DNA of 39,623 bases from JBOFLG01 sp051657745 (GTDB lineage Bacteria; Actinomycetota; Actinomycetes; Actinomycetales; Dermatophilaceae). Where the stretch lies: the NCBI GenBank assembly GCA_051657745.1, contig JBOFLG010000250.1, positions 1-39,623 on the forward strand, read 5' to 3'. A program made the translations under genes and the position numbers. Positions within the stretch are counted from its first letter, which is position 1; the number at the start of each line of letters is the position of its first letter. This document shows, one piece after another, positions 23,980-32,332 of the stretch. The notes below the pieces were generated by a model that worked only from the letters and a program-made list of their open reading frames with translations, ran no database searches and had not been told where the DNA came from.

Positions 23980-26900
23980 TCAGCCAGTCGACGATGGGCT
24001 TGGGCTTGGGCTTGGGCTTGGGCTTGGGCTTGGGCTTGGGCTTGGGCTTGGGCTTGGGCTTGGGGCTGGCGCGGCCGTCCCGAGCCGCGCCGCCAGGCTG
24101 TTGGCCCGAGTGATTGCCGCGGCAAGGCGGTCCTGTGCTCGGCCGTAGGCGGTGAAGTCACCTCCGCGGAGTGCCTCTTGCCCGGCGGTGTACGCAGCCT
24201 GGACTTCGGCGATCGCGGCAGTGAGCTGCTCCGCCACGGTGCCGGTGGTCGGCGCCGGGGCCGCCGGTGAGCCAGGTTGGCCGGCCGGTGTCCGGCCACC
24301 GAAGAGCCCGGCCACGGCCTGTTCGAGGGTGTCGCCCCACGAGACGTTCGTGCCGTACACCGCAACGGTGGCTTTGTTCTGCGGGAACGACCCCGACCCG
24401 GTAGACGCCTGGACGTACAACGGCTGCACGTAGAACATGCGCCCTTCAAGCGGGAACGCGAGCAGGTTTCCGAAGGTCAGTTGTTTGCCGCCCTGGCTAT
24501 TGTTTGTAATGAACTGAGCAAGGTTCAGCGGTTCGGCCTGGTTCTGCGAGCGTGCCGTCGAGTTCTGGATCTGGTTGCGGATCTGGCCCGGACCAGCCGG
24601 AGTCGCCGACCCGTACTCCAGCAGGCGAAGCTCGCCGTAGCCCTCCGCCGGCCGCCCCGCTTGGTTTCCCGCCTCGGCGTTGACGGCGAGCAGACCGCGC
24701 AGGATCTCGCGCCCGGCCTCATTGTTGCTGGCTGGGACGAAGGGGCTGGTGATGGAGAACGGAGCCGACTGTTCGCCCGGCATAGCAATCGACTGGAATA
24801 CCGGGGGCTGATCCTCGGTGGGCCGGGCCGGGTCACGTGGCACTCGCCAGCGATCGGAGCCGCTGAAGAAGTCTCCGGGATTGGTGACGTGGTATTCGGT
24901 GAGCAGTTCGCGTTGCACCTTGTGCAGATCCTGCGGGTAGCGCAGGTGCGACATTAACTCCCCGGAGACGTCGGACAACGGCCGCACCGTGTTGTCGAAC
25001 GCCTTGCTCCACGCTCGAAGGATCGGATCCTCGGCATCCCAGGCATACAGGCGAACGGTGCCGTCGTACGCATCGACCGTGGCCTTGACTGCGTTGCGCA
25101 CGTAGTTCACTTCGCCGGCGCGCACACTGACCGCGTCGGACCGCTCGGCCACCGAGTCGGAGGTGGCCTCGGCCAACTCGATGAGTCGGCTATTCGGGTA
25201 GTTCGCCGAGGTGGTGTAGCCATCGACGATCCACTGCACGCGGTCGCCCACCACCGCCGGGTAGACGTTGCCGTCAAGTCGCAGCCACGGCGCGACCCGC
25301 TCGACTCGGTCCGTCGGGGTGCGGTGGTCCAGGATCCGGGACGAGGAATTGACCGCGTCGGCGAGGAAGAAATTAGCTTCGCGGTACTTGATCGCGTACG
25401 CGAGTCGGCGGAACGTCGACCCAACGTCGACTCCACCTTCACCGGAGTAGGTGTTCCGGACCGCGACGTCCTCACTTTCGCCGTCACCCGCAGGGAAGTC
25501 GAACTCTTGCGCGCCAGCGCCCTCGGGCGCGCCGACGACCGAATATTCGGGCGATAGCTCGCCGAAATAGATCCGAGGCTCGTATTTACCGAGAGTCGAC
25601 CTGCCTCCTCCCTCGAAGAACTCAGGATCGCCCTCGGCGGTTCGACGGTTGCCGTAGGCGGCGTAGAAGCCGTAGCCGTGGGTGTAAACCGTGTGATCGT
25701 TGATCCAGTTGCGCTGGTTGTCGGGCAGCCCGTTGAGATTCATCTCGCGCACTGACACCACTGCGTCACTGGTACGGCCATCGACCGTGTAGCGGTCCAC
25801 GTCAAGAGTGTCGGGAAAGGCGTAATAGTCGCGCTGACCCTCGAGCTGCCGGAACGTCGGCGACACGACGTTGGGATCAATGATGCGCACGCCAGGGATC
25901 TCACCGGCCGCTGCGCGCAGGGTGTCATTGGCAGGGGTCTGCGGGGGCGTCGGGTTGGCGACTCGGCGGACCCCGTCGAGACCGAACGACGCACGGGTGG
26001 CCTCGATGTTTCGTGAAATGAACGGTGCTTCGAGGGTGCGCTGGGACGGATTGACTCGCAACCGCTGGATGAGGGCTGGGTAAATAGAGCCGACCAGAAC
26101 CGCCGTGATCACCAGAAGCGCCACTCCGGTGATCGGAAGCCGCCAACTGCGACTCCAGATCGCGGCGAGAAAGAACACCGCGCACATCACCGCCGCGACC
26201 GCGAGGATGGCTTTGGTTGGCAGCACCGCGTTGGCCCCGGTATAGGTGATGCCGGTCAGGAGTTCGTTCCGCTCAACCGACAGCGAGAAACGGTCGAGCC
26301 AGTACGAAGCGGCCCGGGTGAGAGCAATGAGGGCACCGACAACGCCGAGGTGAATATACGCCGCTCGGGTGGTCGGCCCCCGACCGGGAAGCTGGAGCGC
26401 GCCGTAGACATAGTGGGTGAATGCCCCCGCCGCGAATGCCAGGACCAGCACGACCGTCACGAAACTGACGACGAACCTGAGCCACGGCAGGGTGAAGACG
26501 AAGAAACCGACGTCCAGGCCGAACTGCGGGTCCTTGACGCCGAACGGCTCGCGATTGGCCCACAGCAAATACGTGCGCCACGCACCCATCGACCCCGACC
26601 CGGCGAGCAGACCAAGCACCACGGGCACACCAATAACCGCCAGCCGCCGAAGCGGCTCGATGGCCTGCCGGTACTGCTCGAGAACCTGCTGGGCCGACGT
26701 CACAGGGACGTACAGCGGGCGGCTGCGGTATGCGACAACGAGGCTGACAACCACCACTCCGCCGGTGACCACGGCGGACACCGCGAACATCACAGACTTC
26801 ACGGCGACCTCGGTCACGAAGACACCTCGGAAACCGACCGAGTCGTACCACCAGAGGTCGGTGAGAATGTTCGCCGCGATGCCACCGACCACCGCGAGGA

Positions 26901-27054
26901 CAGCGAAGACCGCGGCGGTGATGCTGAGCGGGCCGGGCCGCCGACGCGGTGGCAGCACGCGGATGGGTCGAGCCGGCCCCCGGCCCGACCCGCTGCCACC
27001 GGGATCCTGCTCTCCAGGGCCCTCGGCCCCGCCGAACCACTCCGAGCGACTCAC
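23980..27054 (-). CDS. UPF0182 family large membrane protein
   Basis: 1024 residues from GTG 27054, preceded by AGGGAGA. UPF0182 (COG1615) proteins have about seven N-terminal membrane helices and a large extracytoplasmic domain; their function is unknown. Helices are visible from LSITAAVFAVLAVVGGIAAN through LPITGVALLVITAVLVGSIYP (within about the first 340 residues). The family signatures WINDHTVYTHGYGFYAAYGN, VGDRVQWIVDGYTTSANYP and FGNLLAFPLEGRMFYVQPLY are intact. The C-terminus is an unusual Ser-Pro repeat tail. It lies upstream of the tRNA and divergent from the PPA1309-like gene. Confidence 0.95.
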   Translation of the reverse strand: MSRSEWFGGAEGPGEQDPGGSGSGRGPARPIRVLPPRRRPGPLSITAAVFAVLAVVGGIAANILTDLWWYDSVGFRGVFVTEVAVKSVMFAVSAVVTGGVVVVSLVVAYRSRPLYVPVTSAQQVLEQYRQAIEPLRRLAVIGVPVVLGLLAGSGSMGAWRTYLLWANREPFGVKDPQFGLDVGFFVFTLPWLRFVVSFVTVVLVLAFAAGAFTHYVYGALQLPGRGPTTRAAYIHLGVVGALIALTRAASYWLDRFSLSVERNELLTGITYTGANAVLPTKAILAVAAVMCAVFFLAAIWSRSWRLPITGVALLVITAVLVGSIYPALIQRLRVNPSQRTLEAPFISRNIEATRASFGLDGVRRVANPTPPQTPANDTLRAAAGEIPGVRIIDPNVVSPTFRQLEGQRDYYAFPDTLDVDRYTVDGRTSDAVVSVREMNLNGLPDNQRNWINDHTVYTHGYGFYAAYGNRRTAEGDPEFFEGGGRSTLGKYEPRIYFGELSPEYSVVGAPEGAGAQEFDFPAGDGESEDVAVRNTYSGEGGVDVGSTFRRLAYAIKYREANFFLADAVNSSSRILDHRTPTDRVERVAPWLRLDGNVYPAVVGDRVQWIVDGYTTSANYPNSRLIELAEATSDSVAERSDAVSVRAGEVNYVRNAVKATVDAYDGTVRLYAWDAEDPILRAWSKAFDNTVRPLSDVSGELMSHLRYPQDLHKVQRELLTEYHVTNPGDFFSGSDRWRVPRDPARPTEDQPPVFQSIAMPGEQSAPFSITSPFVPASNNEAGREILRGLLAVNAEAGNQAGRPAEGYGELRLLEYGSATPAGPGQIRNQIQNSTARSQNQAEPLNLAQFITNNSQGGKQLTFGNLLAFPLEGRMFYVQPLYVQASTGSGSFPQNKATVAVYGTNVSWGDTLEQAVAGLFGGRTPAGQPGSPAAPAPTTGTVAEQLTAAIAEVQAAYTAGQEALRGGDFTAYGRAQDRLAAAITRANSLAARLGTAAPAPSPSPSPSPSPSPSPSPSPSPSPSSTG
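23996..24061 (-). repeat. Eleven GGGCTT hexamers encoding a Ser-Pro tail
   Basis: Eleven uninterrupted copies of GGGCTT lie at the 3' end of the UPF0182 gene. On the coding strand they read as alternating AGC and CCA codons, giving a Ser-Pro tail of about 24 residues before SSTG and the stop. Slippage would change tail length in Ser-Pro steps and keep the frame. Confidence 0.97.
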
Positions 27055-27159
27055 GACTCTCCCTTTTCCGAAGTCCGCAGACGTCTCCGCCGACGAAGAC
27101 CCAACCTACCTCGCGGCCCTGGACGCAGCGCCGCAGCCTCCCTCGGGCACGATGGGCGG

Positions 27160-27699
27160 GTGAGTCTGGACGCCGTACCCGTCACCGACCCCCTCGCGCT
27201 TGTCGCGCTCGACACCGAACGGCACGTCGCGGGCGCCGGGTGGGACCAGCCGATGCGGTTGTTCGCGCTGGTCCCCACGGCCGAACTCGTCGACAGCGAG
27301 CCGCATCTCGCTGGCTCGCTCGCGCGGCACGACGTGGTCGAGGGAGCCCTGAGTGCCGTTGAGCAGGACGACCTCCCGAACGGCCACCGCGTCGATGACG
27401 TGCTAGCCCAGGTCGCCTGGCCTGACCAGGTCGTCGGCTGCGCTCTCGCGGTCGAGCGCGTCGTCATCCCGCCGGATGCCGAGCACGACCTGCCCGCAGA
27501 CGAGGCCGAGGCCCTCGCCGCGGTAGCCCGGCATCCCCACCGGAAGGATGTGCGCCTGGTTGTCGCGGTCACCCGCGATGGACGCTCGATCTGCCTGCTG
27601 CGGCAGCGCGACCATGACCAGGACGACCGGGTAGCGACCGGCGAGAACCTTGCCCCCGGCCTGGTTCACGCCGTGCGCGAGACGTTGCGACCGGACTGA
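27160..27699 (+). CDS. PPA1309-like family protein of unknown function
   Basis: 179 residues from GTG 27160; the longer open frame to 26350 is a shadow of the UPF0182 gene. Family-like segments are LALDTERHVAGAGWDQPMRLFALV (approximate), DVLAQVAWPDQVVGCALAVE and DVRLVVAVTRDGRSICLLRQRDHD. The PPA1309 family is confined to Actinobacteria and next to UPF0182 in many genomes. Function is unknown; no catalytic motif is visible. It is transcribed away from the UPF0182 gene and toward the Lon-like protease. Confidence 0.8.
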   Translation: MSLDAVPVTDPLALVALDTERHVAGAGWDQPMRLFALVPTAELVDSEPHLAGSLARHDVVEGALSAVEQDDLPNGHRVDDVLAQVAWPDQVVGCALAVERVVIPPDAEHDLPADEAEALAAVARHPHRKDVRLVVAVTRDGRSICLLRQRDHDQDDRVATGENLAPGLVHAVRETLRPD

Positions 27700-27704
27700 C
27701 CGGG

Positions 27705-27720
27705 CTGCGGTCAGCCGCAG
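27705..27720. terminator. Short bidirectional hairpin between convergent genes
   Basis: CTGCGG-TCAG-CCGCAG is a perfect 6-bp stem with a 4-base loop. It overlaps the stop of the Lon-like gene and follows the PPA1309-like stop by five bases. It is the only structure between these convergent genes. Confidence 0.4.
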
Positions 27721-28814
27721 GTGGGGAGGCCGTCGGCTCGGTCACCGGCGATCGCCTGCACCGCCGCCAGCGCGTCGTCGAAGGTGCTGACCCGCACCAC
27801 TCGGATACCGTCGGGCACGTTACCGACCACCTGGGCACAGTCCTCGGCGGGCGCGAGAAACCAGGTGGCACCGGCATCCCGCGCGCCGACCATCTTCTGC
27901 CGGACGCCGCCGATCGGGCCGATCGTGCCGTTGTCGTCCATCGTGCCGGTGCCGGCCACCTCGGCCCCGCCGGTGAGCTCGCCGGGAGTGAGCACGTCAT
28001 AGATGGCCAGGCTAAACATCAGCCCGGCGGAGGGCCCGCCGACCTCGCCGGTGTTGAGCGTGACCTCCACCGGAAGCTCGTAGTCCAGGCTCAGCTCGAT
28101 GCCGAGCACGGTGCGGCCGTCCGATTCCGCGGTGGGCACCTGCAGCTCGCGCCGAGAACCATCGCGATCCACGACCACGGACACGGCAGACCCGGCAGCA
28201 CCCCGCTGCACGGCAGCCCGAACCGCGTCGGGGGATGTCGCAGCGTCACCATCGACGCTGACCAACACGTCGTCAACCTGAAGCACACCGGACGACGGGC
28301 TGCCCTCGGGAATGCGGCCCACCGCGACGGTCTGCGTGACCGGGCGTCCGAGGGCGCGGAGCGCGGTGGCGGCGGCGGTGGTCTGGGACTGCGCCATCTC
28401 GGCCGCACCCTCTTGCTGGACTTGCTCCTCAGTGGTGTCGGGTGGGTACACCTGTTCCTCGGGCAGGATTTCCTCGGCGTCGGAGATCCAGGCCTCGGCG
28501 AGGCGGTACACGTTGGTGCGCACACCGGGGCCACCAAGGACTCGCACGGTGGTGAACTCGAGCGCGCCACTGGTCGGATATGTGGTGGCACCGCTGACCG
28601 ACAGGACCGGTCGTTCGTCGACCTCGCCAAGCACGTTGGTGGCCGGACCGGGCGACATCACCACGTACGGCAGATCGACGAAACTCACGGCGCCGGCGAC
28701 GATGATGAGGGCGAACGAGGAGATAAGCAATGTGACAGCCAGCCGACCCGGCCGGGTCGGCGGCGCGGGCGCTGCCCCGTAGTCGGTAACGACATCCTCA
28801 GGAACAGTGCTCAT
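27711..28814 (-). CDS. PDZ/Lon-like (S16) membrane-anchored protease (YlbL type)
   Basis: 367 residues. One N-terminal membrane helix (about 25-46) follows a short cytoplasmic tail. A PDZ-like domain lies around residues 160-230 (IPEGSPSSGVLQVDDVLVSV). The C-terminal Lon-type protease domain carries Ser262 in GGPSAGLMFSLAIYD and Lys307 in GGVRQKM, the catalytic dyad. The protease would face outside the membrane. It starts directly next to the moaE stop with no spacer, so it is co-transcribed with moaE. The ortholog in M. tuberculosis is Rv3194c by context, from memory. Confidence 0.92.
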   Translation of the reverse strand: MSTVPEDVVTDYGAAPAPPTRPGRLAVTLLISSFALIIVAGAVSFVDLPYVVMSPGPATNVLGEVDERPVLSVSGATTYPTSGALEFTTVRVLGGPGVRTNVYRLAEAWISDAEEILPEEQVYPPDTTEEQVQQEGAAEMAQSQTTAAATALRALGRPVTQTVAVGRIPEGSPSSGVLQVDDVLVSVDGDAATSPDAVRAAVQRGAAGSAVSVVVDRDGSRRELQVPTAESDGRTVLGIELSLDYELPVEVTLNTGEVGGPSAGLMFSLAIYDVLTPGELTGGAEVAGTGTMDDNGTIGPIGGVRQKMVGARDAGATWFLAPAEDCAQVVGNVPDGIRVVRVSTFDDALAAVQAIAGDRADGLPTCG

Positions 28815-29246
28815 CTACATCCCTACCCATTCGGCCGCGCCGTTGCCGAGGTGCTGACGCTTCCAGATGGGAGTCTTCGCCTTCAACGAGTCGATCAAGT
28901 CGCGGCACGCGTCGAACGCCTCGGCGCGGTGTGGCGCGGACGCTGCGACGACGACGGCGAGGTCGCCGATGCCGAGCGACCCGGTGCGATGCACGGCGGC
29001 CACCCGAATCGCCGCGGACCGAGCGAGCACCTCGCGACACACCGCGCCCATCGCCGCCTCGGCCGTTGGATGCGCGCTGTAGTCGAGCGAACTGACCGGC
29101 ATCCCATGGTCATGATCGCGCACCGTCCCGACGAACAACGCAACGCCGCCGCACGAGGGATGCCGCACGGCATTCAGCACCTCATCGACGGACAGTGGCC
29201 GGTTGTGGACCGCGACGAAGGGCGTCGTGTCGGTCTCGCTCGACAT
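28815..29246 (-). CDS. moaE: Molybdopterin synthase catalytic subunit
   Basis: 143 residues. MoaE inserts sulfur from thiocarboxylated MoaD into cyclic pyranopterin to make molybdopterin. The signatures are GGVALFVGTVRDHDHG, LDYSAHPTAEAAM, VAAVHRTGSLGIGDLAVVVA and the active-site Lys segment LKAKTPIWKRQ. AAGGAG precedes ATG 29246 with normal spacing. No moaD or other cofactor genes are in the window. It is divergent from the DUF2342 gene and coupled to the Lon-like protease downstream. Confidence 0.95.
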   Translation of the reverse strand: MSSETDTTPFVAVHNRPLSVDEVLNAVRHPSCGGVALFVGTVRDHDHGMPVSSLDYSAHPTAEAAMGAVCREVLARSAAIRVAAVHRTGSLGIGDLAVVVAASAPHRAEAFDACRDLIDSLKAKTPIWKRQHLGNGAAEWVGM

Positions 29247-29343
29247 CCGGGCTCCTTGACGGACATCCGACGGAACTTTCTCACGACGGATCGGGTTGGT
29301 TGCAGGACACCTATCGTCTCATCCTCAGCGAGGAGCCCCGGAC

Positions 29344-30717
29344 GTGCCTGACCCTGCCGACGACGACCCACCCGGCCTGCCCCCCGAACTCGAGCGGATG
29401 CTGCGCGACCTCACCGGCGGTGACCTCGACCCCCAGATCGTGGAGATGATGCGCGGCATGGGCCTCGACAGGATCGACCCGCAGATGATGGCGATGGCGA
29501 TGAGCCAGGTGCAGGACATGCTTGCCGCACCCGCCAGCGACCACTCGGTCAACGCCACCGTGGCCACCGACGTGGCACGGAAGGCCGCGGCCGCCTCGGG
29601 CGACGCTCTCGCCACCGAGGCCGACCGCCGCACGGCCGCCGACGCGGTCCAGGTCGCCGGGCTGTGGCTGGATGCCGTCACTGACGTCTCCTCCCCCGGT
29701 CTGGTGGGTACGGCGTGGAGCCGGGCGGAGTGGGTCGAGGCAACCATGCCGGTATGGACCAGCCTGGTCGAGCCAGTGGCCGACGGCGTCACCGACGCTG
29801 TCGTCGACGCCGTGCGACGGCAGCTGGGACAGTTCGAGGATGGGGGCGAAACCGCCGCGCTGCCCGCCGGCATGGCGTCGATGCTCGACCAGGCCGGCCC
29901 GATGCTGCGCACCGTGCACGGGTCCATATTTTCGGCCCAGCTCGGCGAGGGAACCGGCACGCTCGCCAGCGAGGTGCTCAGCGGGTGCGAAGTCTGCCTG
30001 CCGCTGGTGCCCGCTCCGACAGTCGTGGTGATGCCGCAGGCCGTGCGCGAGCTTGCCGCGGGCTTGTCAGTCGACGAGCCACAGGTGCGGCTCTACGTCG
30101 CGCTGCGCGAGGTAGCCCGGGTGCGGCTATTTGGCGACGTGCCGTGGCTCTCCCCCGCGCTCTTGGTGGCGGTCCGTGACTACGCGTCCGGCATCCGCAT
30201 CGACACCGATGCGATCGACGAGGCGGTGCGCTCGATCGATCCGTCCGACCCGCAGGCCGTCCAGCAGGCCCTGCAGGGGCGGTTGTTCGCGCCGCAGCAC
30301 TCGCCTGCTCAGCAGGCCGCACTTGGCCGGCTCGAGACGCTGCTCGCCCTGGTCGAGGGGTGGGTCGATGTGGTCGCCGAACAGGCCGCGCGGGCCCACC
30401 TGCCGGCGGTCGACGCGCTGGCCGAGTCGGTCCGCCGGCGTCGTGCGGTCGGTGGCCCGGCCGAGAAGGCGTTTGGCGCACTCGTCGGCCTCGAACTGCG
30501 ACCCCGTCGGCTTCGGGACGCCACCACCCTGTTCCGGGCGCTGACGGACCGCGGCGGCCCGGCCGCGCGGGACTCGGCCTGGGCCCACCCCGATGTGGCG
30601 CCGTCCGGCGCTGACCTCGACGACCCGCTCGGGTACGTCGAGCGGACCTCGGCCCCACCGACCGACGAGATGGATGCCGAACTCGACCGGTTGCTCCGCG
30701 GCGAGGGTCCGGCGTGA
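29344..30717 (+). CDS. DUF2342 zincin-like protein (F420-associated hydrolase family), metal motif altered
   Basis: 457 residues from GTG 29344, preceded by GAGGAG (29330-29335). The N-terminal part is PPELERMLRDLTGGDLDP and a Met-rich helix. The core has the segments HGSIFSAQLGEGTGTLASEVLSG (approximate), VVMPQAVRELAAGLSV and YVALREVARVRLFGDVPWL. As I recall the family, this last helix reads REAAH with a metal-binding His; here that position is Arg (REVAR), so zinc binding may be lost. The gene corresponds by position to Rv3195 of M. tuberculosis. It overlaps the nudix gene as GTGA. Confidence 0.85.
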   Translation: MPDPADDDPPGLPPELERMLRDLTGGDLDPQIVEMMRGMGLDRIDPQMMAMAMSQVQDMLAAPASDHSVNATVATDVARKAAAASGDALATEADRRTAADAVQVAGLWLDAVTDVSSPGLVGTAWSRAEWVEATMPVWTSLVEPVADGVTDAVVDAVRRQLGQFEDGGETAALPAGMASMLDQAGPMLRTVHGSIFSAQLGEGTGTLASEVLSGCEVCLPLVPAPTVVVMPQAVRELAAGLSVDEPQVRLYVALREVARVRLFGDVPWLSPALLVAVRDYASGIRIDTDAIDEAVRSIDPSDPQAVQQALQGRLFAPQHSPAQQAALGRLETLLALVEGWVDVVAEQAARAHLPAVDALAESVRRRRAVGGPAEKAFGALVGLELRPRRLRDATTLFRALTDRGGPAARDSAWAHPDVAPSGADLDDPLGYVERTSAPPTDEMDAELDRLLRGEGPA

Positions 30718-31307
30718 GTCGGCGCACCGGGTCGACTGCCACTATCTCCGGCACCTTCGCACACCTCCGCGCCGACGCGGTCGCCGTGCTTCGCCGGTGG
30801 GAGGCGCCGGATGCTGAACAGGCCGCCCTGCGGCGCGCCTACCTCGCACATCTGGCTGCCCACCCAGGCAGCCTGGCGAAAGCCGGGCCGCCGGCGCACC
30901 TGACCGCGTCATGCGTGGTGCTCGACGACCGCGGCGAGCAGGTCCTGCTTACCCACCACCGGCGGGCTGGGCGGTGGTTCCAGTTCGGCGGCCATCTCGA
31001 GCCCGGCGACGTCTCGCTGCATGCCGCGGCACGCCGAGAGGCCCGCGAGGAGTCGGGTATTCGCGGTCTCGAACCGCTGCCCGATCCGGTACATCTCGAC
31101 CGGCACCTGCTGGTCGGCGACTTCGCCCGGTGCCGCGAACATCTTGACGTGCGCTATGCGGCCCTGGCCTCGGCGGGCGAACGGCCGTCGGTGAGCGGCG
31201 AGTCGCACGACGTTCGGTGGTGGCCGCTGGACGAGCTCCCCGAGGGCACCCGCACCGAACTGGCCCCGCTGATCTCACGCGCTCGGGTCGCTCTCGGGCT
31301 GGGGTGA
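30714..31307 (+). CDS. NUDIX hydrolase
   Basis: 197 residues from GTG 30714, overlapping the previous stop. The nudix box is FGGHLEPGD then SLHAAARREAREESGI (residues 91-116), with Glu109, Glu112 and Glu113 as metal ligands. A helical N-terminal part (residues 1-60) precedes the nudix fold, as in the actinobacterial subgroup next to DUF2342 genes. It hydrolyses a nucleoside-diphosphate-linked compound; the substrate cannot be predicted. The gene ends at a palindrome facing the convergent YgjP-like gene. Confidence 0.93.
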   Translation: MSRRTGSTATISGTFAHLRADAVAVLRRWEAPDAEQAALRRAYLAHLAAHPGSLAKAGPPAHLTASCVVLDDRGEQVLLTHHRRAGRWFQFGGHLEPGDVSLHAAARREAREESGIRGLEPLPDPVHLDRHLLVGDFARCREHLDVRYAALASAGERPSVSGESHDVRWWPLDELPEGTRTELAPLISRARVALGLG

Positions 31308-31311
31308 GCGG

Positions 31312-31329
31312 GCACCGCCCGGGCGGTGC
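31312..31329. terminator. Perfect palindrome between convergent genes
   Basis: GCACCGCCCGGGCGGTGC is an 18-bp perfect palindrome lying between the nudix and YgjP-like stops. It is likely a bidirectional terminator or mRNA 3'-end stem. Confidence 0.5.
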
Positions 31330-31344
31330 GATGGGCCGTGGTCG

Positions 31345-31860
31345 TCATCCGGGTCGGGGGGGGAGCCCGGCGGCATGCGACATCCCCTCGAGGAACCCTC
31401 GAGACCGCTCCAGGTGCGGGTAGGAGCCAAGCAGCCGCCAGAATGCCGGGCCATGCCCGGGCACCAACAGGTGCCCCAGTTCGTGGAGCAGCACGTAGTC
31501 GAGCACGTGGTCCGGGCTGTCCCGGAGTCGGTCGCTGACTCGGATCGTGCCGTCGACCGGGGTGCACGAGGCCCAGCGTCGGCGCATCGTCGACACCCAC
31601 CGCACGCTGGTGGGCCGGGCGTGACCGCCGAGGTACCGCTCCGACAGGCCCCTGGCTCGGTCGGCGAGTCCGTCGTCCGACGCCGCTCGACGCCGTCGGC
31701 CGACGGCGAGACGAGACACCATCCGGCCGACCCACTGGGCCTCTTCGGCGGCGCTGAGGTCGTCCGGGATCACCACGATGGTGCGGCCGCCGTCGCGGTA
31801 GGCACTCACGGTGCGGCGGCGTCGGCGGCTCCGGCGAACCTCCACGTCGTCACTGGCCAC
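31345..31860 (-). CDS. YgjP-like metallopeptidase (DUF45, M48-related)
   Basis: 171 residues from GTG 31860, chosen because a leaderless -10 box lies six bases upstream; the open frame continuing to 32922 crosses unrelated genes. The zinc motif is LLHELGHLLVPGHGPAFW (His126, Glu127, His130, with His136 as probable third ligand). MRRRWASCTPVDGTIRVSDRL is the typical upstream segment of the family. Function is unknown beyond a likely zinc peptidase fold. The N-terminus is very Arg-rich. An eight-G run (31356-31363) lies in the last codons and would be slippage-prone. Confidence 0.9.
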   Translation of the reverse strand: MASDDVEVRRSRRRRRTVSAYRDGGRTIVVIPDDLSAAEEAQWVGRMVSRLAVGRRRRAASDDGLADRARGLSERYLGGHARPTSVRWVSTMRRRWASCTPVDGTIRVSDRLRDSPDHVLDYVLLHELGHLLVPGHGPAFWRLLGSYPHLERSRGFLEGMSHAAGLPPRPG

Positions 31861-31872
31861 CGTCCCAGGGTA
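31861..31872 (-). promoter_or_regulatory. Leaderless promoter of the YgjP-like gene
   Basis: On the minus strand TACCCT (31872-31867) precedes GTG 31860 by six bases with no ribosome-binding site. The rest of the 201-bp divergent spacer to 32061 holds TATCGT at 31977-31982, a possible -10 for the DUF5679 gene, and no other clear signal. Confidence 0.55.
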
Positions 31873-32061
31873 GGTCGCTCCTACCACAGCGTGGGAGAGA
31901 TGTGATCCCTGAGAGTCATGTGGCACCTGCGGTGCGAGCTGGGGTGTTGGGTGCCATCCCCGCGCGGGTGCGTGGTTATCGTGGTCCGTCCCCGCCGCAC
32001 GTGCGGCACCACCGGATCGGCCGCGGTCACCACCACTGCCGACGACAAGGAGACCTGACTC

Positions 32062-32223
32062 ATGTCCGATGAGACCTACCAGGGCGAGTTCTACTGCGTG
32101 AAGTGCAAGGAGAAGCGCGAGGCCGAGGGCCGCGTGGTGGTCTCCGACAACGGTCGTCGGATGGCCAAGGCCGTCTGCCCCGTGTGCGGCACCAACCTCA
32201 ACCGCATTCTCGGCAAAGCCTGA
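32062..32223 (+). CDS. DUF5679 small zinc-ribbon protein
   Basis: 53 residues from ATG 32062. Two CxxC knuckles, CVKC (12-15) and CPVC (39-42), make a treble-clef or zinc-ribbon fold. The central motif REAEGRVVVSDNGRRMAKAV is typical of DUF5679. AAGGAG (32046-32051) lies about ten bases upstream. It is a single-gene unit: a strong terminator hairpin follows 20 bp after the stop. The function is unknown; the family is widespread in Actinobacteria. Confidence 0.9.
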   Translation: MSDETYQGEFYCVKCKEKREAEGRVVVSDNGRRMAKAVCPVCGTNLNRILGKA

Positions 32224-32242
32224 GTTCCGTCCCACTCCGCAC

Positions 32243-32270
32243 GGCCCCGGACCCAGACGGGTTCGGGGCC
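32243..32270 (+). terminator. Terminator after the DUF5679 gene
   Basis: GGCCCCGGACCC (32243-32254) pairs with GGGTTCGGGGCC (32259-32270) across an AGAC loop: twelve pairs with one G-T wobble. No T-tract follows, as usual in this genome. Confidence 0.75.
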
Positions 32271-32332
32271 GGTTGCGCTCCAGCCGCCGACCCTGTGGAT
32301 GACGGCCCCGACGCAGCCGGGTTTCCGCCAGG

